A DNA stretch of 64,000 bases. It comes from Heyndrickxia camelliae. Lineage in GTDB: Bacteria; Bacillota; Bacilli; Bacillales; Bacillaceae_C. Made by a program: the position numbers and the translations under genes. The stretch covers positions 310,001-374,000 of the forward strand of contig NZ_PIQO01000002.1 of the NCBI RefSeq assembly GCF_002844575.1. The letters are read 5' to 3'. Below the pieces are notes generated by a model that was given only the letters and a program-made list of their open reading frames with translations, had not been told where the DNA came from and did not search any database. Shown one piece after another: positions 9,193 to 18,855 of the stretch; positions within the stretch are counted from its first letter, which is position 1, and every line of letters starts with the position of its first letter.

Positions 9193-10686
9193 TTACAAGA
9201 TTACACCTTCTTTGAAAATGCTAATTTCTTTGAATCCGAAGCGTTCGTTATTGGTTTGTTTTTCTCCGGAAGCAAGGGCAAGGATGTATTGGTATAAATC
9301 ATCCTTCAAGTCATCCATTGTTTGACCTTCTAATAGCTGACCGGCATTATAGTCAATCCAATGTTTTTTGCGTTTTACCAAGTCTGAGTTCGTTGCTATT
9401 TTGACCGTAGGAACTGGTCCTCCAAATGGAGTTCCTCTTCCAGTGGTAAATAACACAATATGGGCACCAGCTGCGGCAAGGGCTGTTACGGAGACTAAGT
9501 CGTTTCCAGGAGCATTCACCAAATTTAGCCCGTTTCTTTTTACTCTTTCTCCATAAGGACTAACATCTACCACAGGTGCATGCCCACCTTTTTGTGTGCA
9601 ACCAAGTGATTTTTCCTCTAGCGTGCTGATGCCCCCCGCTTTATTTCCCGGGGATGGATTTTCATAGATTTCTTGATTGTGACGCATAAAATATTCCTTA
9701 AAATTATTGATTAATTGAACAATTTTAAGAAAAGTTTCTTCATCCTGCGCTCGATTCATCAAGATTGTTTCAGCTCCAAACATTTCTGGAACCTCTGTTA
9801 AAATTGTTGTTCCGCCTTCTGATACAATTAGATCAGACACAGCACCTACCAATGGATTTGCCGTAACACCAGAAAATCCGTCCGATCCGCCGCATTTAAG
9901 TCCAACTTTCAATTTCGATACTGGGACAGGCTGACGCTCAAATTGTTCCGCATACTCTACTAATTCTTCTAGTAAACATAGCCCACTTTCTAATTCATCT
10001 TCCACGTCCTGCGCCTTTAAAAACTTTATTCGATTAGGAGAAAAATCACCGATTACCTCTTTAAATGCCTCAATTTGGTTATTTTCACATCCTAATCCTA
10101 CTATTAGTACACCCGCAGCATTTGGATGCTGGGCTAAGGCTGCCAAAAGTTTTTGCGTATTGGAAAGGTCATCCCCTAATTGAGAACATCCGTATGGGTG
10201 CGGAAAATGATAAATCCCGTCAATATTGCGGCCATTAAATTGTTCATTTCCCATTTTAGCTAGGATCTCGCAAGTCTTATTAATACATCCAACTGTATTA
10301 ATAATCCATATCTCATTTCGGATTCCTGCTTCTCCATTCTCCCTGATATATCCTTGAAAAGTATGTTGGACATTTTCAGTGGAAACCTCATGATTAACAG
10401 GCTGATAGGAATACTCTAAAATTCCCTTTAATCCTGATTCTAAATTATGAGTATGAACCCATTCCCCAACGGTTAAATCTCTTTTGGCTTTTCCAATGGA
10501 ATACCCAAACTTTAAAACATCTTCTCCGGATTTTATAGGCTTCACTAAAATCTTATGCCCTTTCGGAATATCATCTTTGACCTCTATATTTTTCACTCCA
10601 GGAATCTCGAGATTCTCCCCTTTATATATATCCTGTAAGCAAATAACTACATCATCATTAACATGTAATTGGACGATTTTGTTCAT
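9193..10686 (-). CDS. uxaA: Altronate dehydratase
   Basis: 497 residues. It dehydrates D-altronate to 2-keto-3-deoxy-D-gluconate. An N-terminal SAF domain (about 1-90, VQLHVNDDVVICLQD) is followed by the altronate/galactarate dehydratase domain with WIINTVGC, HPYGCSQLGDD, VGLGCENNQ, KCGGSDGFSG and TTGRGTPFGGPVPTVK; the conserved Cys residues suggest iron binding as in the family. First gene of its operon, with GGAGGGG before the ATG. The upstream gap shared with the AraC gene holds a cre-like AGAAAGCCCTTTCA (10718-10731), so carbon catabolite control is plausible. Confidence 0.92.
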   Translation of the reverse strand: MNKIVQLHVNDDVVICLQDIYKGENLEIPGVKNIEVKDDIPKGHKILVKPIKSGEDVLKFGYSIGKAKRDLTVGEWVHTHNLESGLKGILEYSYQPVNHEVSTENVQHTFQGYIRENGEAGIRNEIWIINTVGCINKTCEILAKMGNEQFNGRNIDGIYHFPHPYGCSQLGDDLSNTQKLLAALAQHPNAAGVLIVGLGCENNQIEAFKEVIGDFSPNRIKFLKAQDVEDELESGLCLLEELVEYAEQFERQPVPVSKLKVGLKCGGSDGFSGVTANPLVGAVSDLIVSEGGTTILTEVPEMFGAETILMNRAQDEETFLKIVQLINNFKEYFMRHNQEIYENPSPGNKAGGISTLEEKSLGCTQKGGHAPVVDVSPYGERVKRNGLNLVNAPGNDLVSVTALAAAGAHIVLFTTGRGTPFGGPVPTVKIATNSDLVKRKKHWIDYNAGQLLEGQTMDDLKDDLYQYILALASGEKQTNNERFGFKEISIFKEGVIL

Positions 10687-10829
10687 ATTCGACCCCTCCG
10701 TTTCTATAACATTAATAAGAAAGCCCTTTCATTCATGATTTATTTTATCATCAAGAAATGAAATACAAATCGCATATTTTGTGGTGATTGTGCTCATTTT
10801 TGATATAATAATTACTAGGTGATCAACAG
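10687..10829. promoter_or_regulatory. Divergent promoter region between uxaA and the AraC regulator
   Basis: 143 bp. On the plus strand TATAAT (10804-10809) is a good -10 for the regulator, with TTGTGG 19 bp upstream as a weak -35. On the minus strand TTGTAT and TAAAAT, 15 bp apart, are a candidate promoter for uxaA. A cre-like 14-mer at 10718-10731 has 12 of the cre positions. AraC sites should lie here, but I could not define a direct repeat. Confidence 0.5.
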
Positions 10830-11684
10830 ATGAAAAACATTCAAAAGGTATCCAATCAAGATGCGCTTTTTCCATTTTCCTTTATTTATAAAGACAAAAA
10901 AAGCCCACAACGGGAATTATCCAATCATGTTCACGATTATTATGAAATTGTATATGTTTACAGCGGCAAGGGGACTTTTTTTATCGGGGATGAATTTTAC
11001 CATATGCAGCAAGGAGAAGTATTTCTCATTCCAAACAATACGATTCACAGGGCAATGCCGGATAAGGATAATCCCGTAACATCCACGATTATCTTCTTTA
11101 GCCCCACCCTGCTTTATAACAATCTAGTAGATGAGTTTTTTTCATATGTCCATTTATTCGAGGAAACAAAGAAGTTTAATCATTATCAAATTTCCTTACC
11201 ATCAGACGCACAGCTAAAAATGGAAAAACAACTATTTGCCATTCATCAAGAAAGGATGCACGCGGAACCAGGGTTTAAACATGCATGCTTAATGATGATG
11301 CACCAGATTATTCTTGATTTATACCGCATTCGTATAAAAACGAAAGAAAACAATAAAGTATATCATTCCGACTGGATTATCGACATCTTAGCTTATATAA
11401 ATAGTCATTTAGATGAATCTCTATCCTTGACTGAATTGGCCAATAAATCTTTAGTAAGCACTTCCCACTTTAGCAGAGTATTCAAGCAAAAGGTCGGAAT
11501 CGGTTTAATTGAGTATTTGAATACAAAAAGAGTAATTAAAGCAAAGGAACTTTTAATATCCACTTCTTACACGGTTTCACAAATTGCCGAAATATGTGGT
11601 TTTGAAAGTGTGTCTCATTTTCATCGCATTTTTAAAAAGTATCTGAACATGACCCCGGCAAGCTACCGAAAAATACAAAAATAA
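10830..11684 (+). CDS. AraC-family activator with cupin sensor domain
   Basis: 284 residues. The N-terminal cupin (about 20-110, HVHDYYEIVYVYSGKGTFFI and QGEVFLIPNNTIHRA) binds the sugar-acid effector. C-terminal 100 residues carry two AraC helix-turn-helix motifs (LTELANKSLVSTSHFSRVFK and VSQIAEICGFESVSHFHRIF). It is divergent from uxaA, which is the usual layout for an activator of the neighbouring operon. Its effector is probably L-galactonate or an intermediate (inference). AGGTGA precedes the ATG by about 7 nt. Confidence 0.88.
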   Translation: MKNIQKVSNQDALFPFSFIYKDKKSPQRELSNHVHDYYEIVYVYSGKGTFFIGDEFYHMQQGEVFLIPNNTIHRAMPDKDNPVTSTIIFFSPTLLYNNLVDEFFSYVHLFEETKKFNHYQISLPSDAQLKMEKQLFAIHQERMHAEPGFKHACLMMMHQIILDLYRIRIKTKENNKVYHSDWIIDILAYINSHLDESLSLTELANKSLVSTSHFSRVFKQKVGIGLIEYLNTKRVIKAKELLISTSYTVSQIAEICGFESVSHFHRIFKKYLNMTPASYRKIQK

Positions 11685-12133
11685 AATGCTTGTGGTTACT
11701 GGATTATCAGACCCTGGTTAAGGTATTTGCTTTTTCATGGTTATATAGCCGATTAAAAACTTTTTTGGGGTCACCAGTATTTTTATCTGTGAAAAAACGT
11801 TTGCCTTTCAGAGGAAAAAGGGACCTGGTACCCTATTCGCCTTTTTTCAATAGTTATTTCATGTAATATATCTAAATGATGGACTATATGGCTGCTAACC
11901 CCTAAAATCAGGGCATTTCATTTAACTAATGCATTCTGAGTCTGCTAAAACATGTATTGTCACTAGCAGACGTCATCACTAACGTATATTTCTTCAAACG
12001 TAAGGTATAGTTCAGAGGTGACGACGACGGTTACCCAACTTAGAACACCCGATGTAAACTGTAAACATATCAACAATAATAAAGACCAGAACACATGTTG
12101 AAATTTTGTGTGTCTGGTCTTTTATTGACTAAA
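11685..12133. other. 449-bp gap with a repeat copy and a terminator
   Basis: No credible gene. It contains a degenerate repeat copy at 11811-11835 (GGAAAAAGGGACCTGGTACC) and the hairpin at 12081-12123. No other structure was recognised. Confidence 0.6.
12081..12123. terminator. Bidirectional terminator between convergent AraC and MFS genes
   Basis: Stem AAAGACCAGA...CACA / TGTGTGTCTGGTCTTT, with T-rich sequence on both sides. It lies between the end of the AraC gene (plus) and the end of the transporter gene (minus). Confidence 0.8.
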
Positions 12134-13378
12134 TTATGCCACTTTCATAATTGGACGTACGAATCGAATAACCGCTATACAAGCAACTACTGCTAAGGCA
12201 CCAGCAAGAATGAATGCGGCCGTATAAGTACCTGATTTGTCGACAATGTATCCTGTTAGGGTTGGTCCAATTATTCCAGCGATATTCGCTAAAAAGTGCA
12301 TGAACCCGCCTACAGATCCTACATTGCTTTGATCAACAACATCGTTAATGATTGCCCAGTAAATGGCTCCTGTTAAATATAGGAAAAACACTGAGAGTGC
12401 TACCAACGTTACGGCACCAACTGTTGTGGTTACAACACCGGCAAAGCCTATACAAACCGCTGATAGGAAAAGGCATGTAACAAGAACAAGCTTTCTGGAG
12501 AATAAAGGTCCTTTTTTTATAAACTTTTTATAGAAGAAATCGGATACAATTCCACCTAATGCAAGACCTAAAAATCCAAGAATCCATGGAATTACGGTTA
12601 CTACACTCATGTCCTTAACACTTAATCCGCGGGCATCCACTAAATAACTTGGAAACCAAGTTAAGAAAAAGAATAATATATAGTTGTAAGCAAAGAAAGC
12701 AAAGGCTGTAAATAAAACGGTTTTTTGTTTCAAGTAAAAAGTTAAGTTGAATTTTTCACCAGAAGGATTGATTTCTTTTGCAGCAGCAATTTCCGCTTCA
12801 GGAGAAACCGAATCAGCTGGTTTTTCTTTTACAAACTTCCACCAGCAAATTGCCCAAATAAAGCCGATGAGCATAATCGCTAGAAAAGAATATCTCCATC
12901 CGAATGAAATCGCAATAAAACCAACGATTGGTCCTGAGATTGCACCACCGAGAGGCGTTCCACTGTTTGTTAAACCAACAACAGAAGCACGGTTGCTTGG
13001 CGGGAACCAGTTATTGACCATTTTATTAATTGTTGCAGAAAGAGGACCTTCGCCCATTCCGAACAATACACGAATGACAATCATACTGATAAATCCCACG
13101 GCAAGAACGATAGCACCACTAAAAAGGGACCATACAATCATTGCCACAAATAGCGTTAACTTTGCACCAAATTTATCAGATGCCATTCCACCTACAAAAT
13201 TAAATATCGCATATCCAACTGAGAAACTACTAAAAATGATTCCCATTTGTGTATCCGTTAATGTTAAATCATGCCTAATAAATGGAGCACCTATCGATAA
13301 GGCAGAACGGTCTAAATAATTCACCACACCTGCTAAAAACAAGAATAGAATGACAACTCCTCTTCCTTTTGAAAACAT
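12134..13378 (-). CDS. ACS-family MFS transporter for sugar acids (galactonate/hexuronate type)
   Basis: 414 residues, about 12 transmembrane segments. VNYLDRSALSIGAPFI in TM1 and GGMASDKFGAKLT between TM2 and TM3 are typical of the anion:cation symporter family that includes ExuT, GudP, DgoT and LgoT. It probably imports an aldonate such as L-galactonate, as the only transporter beside the uxaA operon (inference). AGGAGGAG precedes the ATG. Upstream are a LacI-type operator (13479-13500) and a cre-like site (13421-13434), tying it to the KdgR-like regulon. Confidence 0.85.
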   Translation of the reverse strand: MFSKGRGVVILFLFLAGVVNYLDRSALSIGAPFIRHDLTLTDTQMGIIFSSFSVGYAIFNFVGGMASDKFGAKLTLFVAMIVWSLFSGAIVLAVGFISMIVIRVLFGMGEGPLSATINKMVNNWFPPSNRASVVGLTNSGTPLGGAISGPIVGFIAISFGWRYSFLAIMLIGFIWAICWWKFVKEKPADSVSPEAEIAAAKEINPSGEKFNLTFYLKQKTVLFTAFAFFAYNYILFFFLTWFPSYLVDARGLSVKDMSVVTVIPWILGFLGLALGGIVSDFFYKKFIKKGPLFSRKLVLVTCLFLSAVCIGFAGVVTTTVGAVTLVALSVFFLYLTGAIYWAIINDVVDQSNVGSVGGFMHFLANIAGIIGPTLTGYIVDKSGTYTAAFILAGALAVVACIAVIRFVRPIMKVA

Positions 13379-13420
13379 CTATACTCCTCCTGAAATGAAT
13401 ATTTTATTATCCTCGAACAC

Positions 13421-13434
13421 AGAAAGCGTTTCCA
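13421..13434 (-). promoter_or_regulatory. cre-like site upstream of the ACS transporter
   Basis: AGAAAGCGTTTCCA matches the cre consensus except at two positions and keeps the central CG. It lies 43 bp before the start codon. Confidence 0.45.
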
Positions 13435-13478
13435 TTTTATTACATAAATATAGTTAATATTTAAAATCTTTCAGAAAC

Positions 13479-13500
13479 GAAAGTAAACCGATTTAGTTGA
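13479..13500. promoter_or_regulatory. KdgR-like operator upstream of the ACS transporter
   Basis: The core GTAAACC / GATTTAG matches the perfect palindrome at 22587-22608 with one or two changes per half-site. It places the transporter under the LacI repressor encoded immediately upstream. Confidence 0.6.
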
Positions 13501-13522
13501 TGAGAATAAAAGATCAAATCCT

Positions 13523-14524
13523 TTAACAGGAAAACCTTGGGATTAATGTCGGTTTCAACCGATGAACTCCCGGCTTACGATCCTCTTCCTGTTTAATCTG
13601 GGCAAGCAGCTGCTCGGCAGCCAAGTGAGCCATTTCATCTGTTGGCTGTTTCACAGTAGTAATGGTTGGGGTATAAAAATCTGCATACGGCACTTCATCA
13701 ATCCCAATTACGGCAACATCATCCGGAATTTTGAAATCACGGCTTTTTATAAATCTCAATACTTCGTTAAGAACTCTATCATTCCCAGCTAATACCGCTT
13801 CAGGAGGTGTTTCTAATGAGAATAACTCCGATAATGCGGTAGAAATTTCTTCTGCAGGTGCTGTTTTAATATATTCATTTTTAACAGCAATTCCATGTGA
13901 CTGTAGAGCTTCCCTGTATCCTTGAATACGTTCGATACGCGGACTGATATTTCGAATAATAGAAGTCGTAACAATCGCGATATTCCGATACCCCTTTTCC
14001 ACAAAGTGATCAACAGCCAGCTTCGCAGCCAGATGGTTATCAAGTAAAACGGTTGTAATATCAAGATCAGTAATAGTCCTATCCATAAAAACGATTGGAA
14101 AACGGTCTTGGATCATTTGCTGATATAAATCGAGATTATCCCCTGTCGGAAAAATAATAATCCCGTCCACTTGTTTTGCTCTTAGCATTTCAATATAATT
14201 CTTTTCCTTTTGTGGCTCATCGTCCGCATTACACACAATAATATGAAACCCTTCTTGGTAAAAATATCCTTCTATAGCACGGATGACATTTGTGGTAAAC
14301 GTGTGAACGTTGTTTGCCACGACCACTCCAATAGTAAAAGTAGATTTTTGCTTTAAGCTCCTTGCTAATATGTTAGGTTGATAGTTTAACTCTTCAATAG
14401 TATCTTTAATTTTTTTTCGTGTTTTCTCACTCATATATTCAAATCGTTCATTCAAGTATTGCGAAACAGTACTTTTGGATACATTGGCATGTTTGGCCAC
14501 ATCTGCAATGGTTATTTTCTTCAT
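13523..14524 (-). CDS. kdgR: LacI-family repressor, KdgR-like
   Basis: About 333 residues. N-terminal LacI HTH (ITIADVAKHANVSKSTVSQYLN) with hinge helix (NILARSLKQKS), then a periplasmic-binding-protein-like sensor (IGVVVANNVHTF onward, DEVPYADFYTPTITT near the end). The upstream ATG at 14536 touches the AAAGGA box, so the ATG at 14524 (MKKITIADVAK) is preferred. It is the last gene of the kdgK-uxu cluster. Palindromes of LacI type flank the cluster (22587, 22627, 22731, 13479), so I infer it is the repressor and that KDG is the inducer, as for B. subtilis KdgR. Confidence 0.8.
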   Translation of the reverse strand: MKKITIADVAKHANVSKSTVSQYLNERFEYMSEKTRKKIKDTIEELNYQPNILARSLKQKSTFTIGVVVANNVHTFTTNVIRAIEGYFYQEGFHIIVCNADDEPQKEKNYIEMLRAKQVDGIIIFPTGDNLDLYQQMIQDRFPIVFMDRTITDLDITTVLLDNHLAAKLAVDHFVEKGYRNIAIVTTSIIRNISPRIERIQGYREALQSHGIAVKNEYIKTAPAEEISTALSELFSLETPPEAVLAGNDRVLNEVLRFIKSRDFKIPDDVAVIGIDEVPYADFYTPTITTVKQPTDEMAHLAAEQLLAQIKQEEDRKPGVHRLKPTLIPRFSC

Positions 14525-14655
14525 CAATTCGTTCATTCCTTTTTCGTAAACCGTTAGATAATGTTTCTATAAACCGGCCCCTCTTTTGGTTAAAGATTAT
14601 TTTATTATAATTGGAACCGCTTTACAATTTATTTAAAAGAGTGCAATGTGAAACA

Positions 14656-15537
14656 TTATCCACGGAAACGATAGGTAGGAACTCCCTTTACATTCAACTT
14701 TATTTTAAATAATGCCCCTGCCAAAGGTTCTTCTTTTAACTGAAGCTCATCCATTCCAATTCTTGCAGTTGTAATATATAATTCATTCAACTCTTTTCCC
14801 CCAAATACACATGAAGTTACCTTGGATACTGGGACTGGAATACTATCAATTTTCACCCCTTTTGCTGGATCCCATCTAGACACTTCATGTCCACCCCAAT
14901 GAGCAATCCACAGCATACCTTCTTCATCGACTGTCATACCATCGGGATTTGCATTTTGACTATGAAAATCTATAACTACTCGCTGGTTGCTAATACTCCC
15001 GGATTTCAAATCATAATCAAAGGCATAAATTTCTCTTTTAGGAGAATCGATATAATACATTACTTTATTATCGGGGCTCCATCCTAGTCCATTAGAAACA
15101 ATGATATTCCCCAGTGCTTCTCTTACGGAAAGATTATTATCAAGGCAATATAATTTGGCTTGTGTACTTTCTTCAAAGAAGGATGTAGTCCCCGCCCAAA
15201 ATCTACCGTTTTTATCACATTTTCCATCATTAAAACGAAATGTGAACGGATCATAGTTAGGTGGTCCAGCAAGTAAGGTAAATTCATCATTACCATTCTC
15301 TTTGGAGTAAAAACCATCCTGCATTGCTACAACAATTCCACCATCTTCTTTTGGAACCACACAGCCAACATATTTTTCCGTATCCATTTGTGTAATGTTA
15401 TTTGTATCAGGATAAAAGGTATAAATCTTTCTTCCTACTATATCAACCCAATATAGACAATTATTTTTTGCATCCCAGCTTGGTCCTTCACCTATTAGTG
15501 ATTGTACATCAGCAATTAGTTCCAATTCTTCAGACAT
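14656..15537 (-). CDS. SMP-30/gluconolactonase-like lactonase
   Basis: 293 residues, six-bladed beta-propeller of the SMP-30/LRE family. Conserved segments: EGPSWDAKNNCLYWVDI (metal-binding Glu), FNDGKCDKNGRFWAGT, NGLGWSPDNKVMYYIDS and ANPDGMTVDEEGMLWIAHW, which carry the usual Asn and Asp metal ligands. It should hydrolyse an aldono- or urono-lactone to the open acid, feeding the uxu pathway. In this operon L-gulono- or mannono-lactone is plausible (inference). GGAG is well placed before the ATG. It is cotranscribed with the transporter at 15559. Confidence 0.82.
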   Translation of the reverse strand: MSEELELIADVQSLIGEGPSWDAKNNCLYWVDIVGRKIYTFYPDTNNITQMDTEKYVGCVVPKEDGGIVVAMQDGFYSKENGNDEFTLLAGPPNYDPFTFRFNDGKCDKNGRFWAGTTSFFEESTQAKLYCLDNNLSVREALGNIIVSNGLGWSPDNKVMYYIDSPKREIYAFDYDLKSGSISNQRVVIDFHSQNANPDGMTVDEEGMLWIAHWGGHEVSRWDPAKGVKIDSIPVPVSKVTSCVFGGKELNELYITTARIGMDELQLKEEPLAGALFKIKLNVKGVPTYRFRG

Positions 15538-15558
15538 TCCCGGTCTCTCCTTTTCTAC

Positions 15559-16881
15559 TTATTCCGCTTTCATTGAAGCTTTTTCCCCAGCTGTTTCTCG
15601 AATTAAATAAATAGGAATTAACGCTAAAAAACTAAAAGCTGAAAGCATAATATAGTTCCATGTCCACCCAAAATGTTCGATAAAGTATCCTGCAACTGGG
15701 GTTACTAAAGCCCCTGAAAGACCTAAACTAACACCTATTAGGATACCTAATCCTGCTCCAGCTGATTTCTTAGAAGAATCAACAGCAAGTGAAAATACAA
15801 CTGGATAAGGTGAATTACGGAAAATTCCCCATATAATAAGAATAACCCATGCAAATGTTGCACTATGAATAAAAATACAGCCTAGAACACTCACCGCTGA
15901 ACCAACGGCTAAAATGCTTAAAGAAAATTTCCTTCCTAAATGATCACTTACTGTCCCCCATACAATCTGGCCAATCCATCCTGTAATACCTGAAGAACCA
16001 GATATTACTGCTGCGTGCGCTAAAGAAAGACCAACATTGGAAGTAAGCTGCAATGTCAAGAAGGTCGCTGCTCCCATCTCTGTCCATAAGAACAAAAAGT
16101 TAATAGACATACCTAACATGACATTTCTGTTTTTAATAGCTTCAAATGCATTTTTAAACGGATTTTTTGTAACTGTTATATTGGTATCACGAGGTAAGGT
16201 AAGATTCCTTTGATTAATCCAATTATAAACACGTTGTTCATTCTTTTTTGTGCCAACGAAAACCTGCAATAACATAATAATGATGCCGATAATTGGAATC
16301 CAAAGAAATGTTGTTCTCCAAGTACCTACTGCTAAAATCGCTCCAATTAGTACAGGGCCAACAAATTGGCCAATTGGAAGACCAGTATGATGTGTACCAA
16401 TTGCAAATCCTCTGTTTTCCTTATGCCAGAAATCGCTTACAAGAGCTACGTTAACAGGCTCCATTGCGCCTGTTCCAAATCCCATAATAAATCTCCAAAA
16501 TTGTAACCCACCGATTCCTCTTGAGAAGAAGGTTGCGATTCCAGCTACTGCTGTGATTATACATGTTCCCATCCAAGACCATGCACGCCTATAGCCTCCT
16601 CCTAAACTATCGGCTAGGACTCCGACAAGAATAGCTCCAATAAAAGAACCAACAAAGTTTAAGGAATTCAAAAACCCTGCTTCTACTGAATTTAACTTGT
16701 AATCTTTCATTATATCCGGTAGAACAGTCGGAAGTATTTGCCGGTCAATAGAACAAAGTAACATTGCTAATGTTGTTACAAGAAGCATTAACCAGGATAT
16801 AGGGTGTGCTTTGGGAACCCAACTTTTTTTGCTGATATCACCACTGTAGACCCTTTCATCGACATGTTGAATCTTCGCCAT
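15559..16881 (-). CDS. MFS transporter of the aldonate/hexuronate operon
   Basis: 440 residues, about 12 transmembrane segments after a polar N-terminal 30 residues. ADSLGGGYRRAWSW in the first cytoplasmic loop and GFGTGAMEPVNVALV mark the MFS signature. It is less typical of the ACS family than the carrier at 12134. AAGGGGGGA precedes the ATG. It lies between uxuB and the lactonase gene, so a lactone, aldonate or hexuronate is the likely cargo; the exact one cannot be read from sequence. Confidence 0.82.
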   Translation of the reverse strand: MAKIQHVDERVYSGDISKKSWVPKAHPISWLMLLVTTLAMLLCSIDRQILPTVLPDIMKDYKLNSVEAGFLNSLNFVGSFIGAILVGVLADSLGGGYRRAWSWMGTCIITAVAGIATFFSRGIGGLQFWRFIMGFGTGAMEPVNVALVSDFWHKENRGFAIGTHHTGLPIGQFVGPVLIGAILAVGTWRTTFLWIPIIGIIIMLLQVFVGTKKNEQRVYNWINQRNLTLPRDTNITVTKNPFKNAFEAIKNRNVMLGMSINFLFLWTEMGAATFLTLQLTSNVGLSLAHAAVISGSSGITGWIGQIVWGTVSDHLGRKFSLSILAVGSAVSVLGCIFIHSATFAWVILIIWGIFRNSPYPVVFSLAVDSSKKSAGAGLGILIGVSLGLSGALVTPVAGYFIEHFGWTWNYIMLSAFSFLALIPIYLIRETAGEKASMKAE

Positions 16882-16942
16882 ATAATCCCCCCTTAATCTA
16901 ACCTAAAAATTTCTCCACTGAAGTGGATGTATTCAGAGGCTT

Positions 16943-17779
16943 CTATACCCCTGAATAAGCCATAAATCCCCCATCAACAGGTACCGTTACACCTGTCACA
17001 AATCCTGAATAGGATTCGTCAAGTAACCAAAGCATGGTGCCAAGCAGGTCGTCCGGTTGTCCAAATCGTTTCATTGGCGTTCCCGTAATAATTTTTTGAG
17101 AACGTGAGGTGTAGCTTCCGTCCTCGTTTAGCAGTAGATCACGGTTCTGCTTGGTTAAAAAGAACCCTGGTGCAACCGCGTTGACCCGTAAGCCAGCCTC
17201 TGCAAAGTGAACTGCCATCCACATCGTAAAATTATTAATAGAAGCTTTTGCAGCACTATAAGCGGGAACCTTCGTCATCGGTGCGTAAGAGCTCATCGAT
17301 GAAAAATTTAAGATAACAGGTGCTTTTGCTTGTAATAGTAATTTTCCAAACACTTGGCTTACTAAAAATGTTCCAGTAAAGTTGCTGGAGAATACTGTGG
17401 AAAATCCCTGTTCATCTAAGTCAAAGAAGGACTTTCCTTCCATTACTTCACCATACGTTTCAGGTCCTGTTATAGCATCAGGGTGGTTGCCACCTGCACC
17501 ATTAATCAAGATGTCTACTCCACCAAACTCCATTACAATTCTATTTCTTGCTGTTTCTAAGGAAGCCCGATCCAATACATCTGCTACAAGGGAAATAGCC
17601 GTTCCGCCAGACTCTCTAATCTGATTGACCACTTGTTTTCCACTTTCGGCAGTTCTATTTAAAATAGCGATTTTCACCCCTTGGCGAGCTAATTCAATCG
17701 CCATTTTAGAGCATAGAACTCCGCTGCCCCCAGTGATAACTGCTATTCTATCTTTTAAATTTGGATGAAGTGGAATCAT
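16943..17779 (-). CDS. uxuB: SDR-type D-mannonate oxidoreductase (fructuronate reductase), YjmF-like
   Basis: 278 residues, short-chain dehydrogenase. N-terminal cofactor loop (TGGSGVLCSKMAIELA), NGAGGNHPDA, and the catalytic Ser-Tyr-Lys set in FSSMSSYAPM and PAYSAAKASI. It interconverts fructuronate and mannonate. In B. subtilis the SDR protein YjmF takes this role beside uxuA, and this protein has the same place and family. Its start overlaps the uxuA stop (ATGA), indicating translational coupling. Confidence 0.88.
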   Translation of the reverse strand: MIPLHPNLKDRIAVITGGSGVLCSKMAIELARQGVKIAILNRTAESGKQVVNQIRESGGTAISLVADVLDRASLETARNRIVMEFGGVDILINGAGGNHPDAITGPETYGEVMEGKSFFDLDEQGFSTVFSSNFTGTFLVSQVFGKLLLQAKAPVILNFSSMSSYAPMTKVPAYSAAKASINNFTMWMAVHFAEAGLRVNAVAPGFFLTKQNRDLLLNEDGSYTSRSQKIITGTPMKRFGQPDDLLGTMLWLLDESYSGFVTGVTVPVDGGFMAYSGV

Positions 17780-18855
17780 GATTCATTCCCCACCTTTTTT
17801 TCCTCATATGCATCCCATAAACCTAGTAAATACATAATTCCTAAAGCACGGTCATATAGTCCATAACCTGGGCGGCATACCTCTCCCCAGATATGGCGGC
17901 CATGGTCAGGTCTGACATAGCCCTTATAATCTTGATTATGCAGTGCCTCGACTACCCCTTTTACATCAATAGAACCATCTTGTGTATAATGGGAAGTCTC
18001 TTCGAAATCCCCATTTTCATAGATTTTTACATTGCGTATATGAGCAAATGGCGAGCGATTAGCATATTCTTTTGCAACTTCCACCATGTTGTTTTCAGGG
18101 TTGGCACCCATAGAACCGGTACATAAAGTAAAACCGTTCGAAGGCGAATCAGAAATTTGGATTAATTTTTCAAAGCTTGCCTTCCCTGTGATAATCCGTG
18201 GTAATCCAAAAATAGACCACGGTGGATCATCCGGGTGAATCGCCATTTTAATTCCGCAAGCCTCTGCTACCGGTAAAATCTCATGAAGGAAAAAGGCTAA
18301 GTTCTCCCATAACTGTTCTTCATTCACGTTTTTATACGCTTCAAAGAGCTCTGAAATACGTTCAAGTCTTTCAGGTTCCCATCCTGGTAATGTTAAGTCA
18401 GATGATTTCGCCACTGTTTGAATAAGTTCTTGCGGATCAATTTGATCTACCTTTGCCTTTTCATAGAACAATGCAGTTGACCCATCTTTTAAAGGATGAA
18501 ACATTTCTGTGCGTGTCCAATCAAATACTGGCATGAAATTATAGCAAATAACTTTAACGCCAAATTCCGCTAGATTACGAATTGTTTCCTTGTAATTTTC
18601 AATATATTTCATGCGGTTTTCATTGCCTAGTTTTATAGATTCATGGACATTGACACTTTCTACGACATCGGTATGAAATCCATATGACTGGATATACTCG
18701 ATTTCTTCTTTAATCTCTGCTTTTTCCCATACATCTCCGGCTGGTTTTTGATGTAATGCCCAAACAATTCCTTTAACACCAGGTATTTGTTTTATTTGTT
18801 CTAATGTAACGGTATCATTTTCCCTGCCATACCATCTGAATGTAATATTCATCAT
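17776..18855 (-). CDS. uxuA: Mannonate dehydratase
   Basis: 359 residues, the usual length of the Bacillus enzyme. It converts D-mannonate to 2-keto-3-deoxy-D-gluconate. Conserved stretches ITFRWYGRENDTVTL, ICYNFMPVFDWTRT, MAIHPDDPPW, LCTGSMGANPEN and VRPDHGRHIWGE carry the metal-binding His, Cys and Asp residues of UxuA. Both ends overlap neighbours by 4 bp (ATGA), so kdgA, uxuA and uxuB are one tightly coupled block. Confidence 0.95.
   Translation of the reverse strand: MMNITFRWYGRENDTVTLEQIKQIPGVKGIVWALHQKPAGDVWEKAEIKEEIEYIQSYGFHTDVVESVNVHESIKLGNENRMKYIENYKETIRNLAEFGVKVICYNFMPVFDWTRTEMFHPLKDGSTALFYEKAKVDQIDPQELIQTVAKSSDLTLPGWEPERLERISELFEAYKNVNEEQLWENLAFFLHEILPVAEACGIKMAIHPDDPPWSIFGLPRIITGKASFEKLIQISDSPSNGFTLCTGSMGANPENNMVEVAKEYANRSPFAHIRNVKIYENGDFEETSHYTQDGSIDVKGVVEALHNQDYKGYVRPDHGRHIWGEVCRPGYGLYDRALGIMYLLGLWDAYEEKKVGNES

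Noticed and set aside
12747-13319. 190-codon plus-strand ORF
   Set aside because: It is antisense to the ACS transporter; long antisense frames are common opposite hydrophobic membrane genes.
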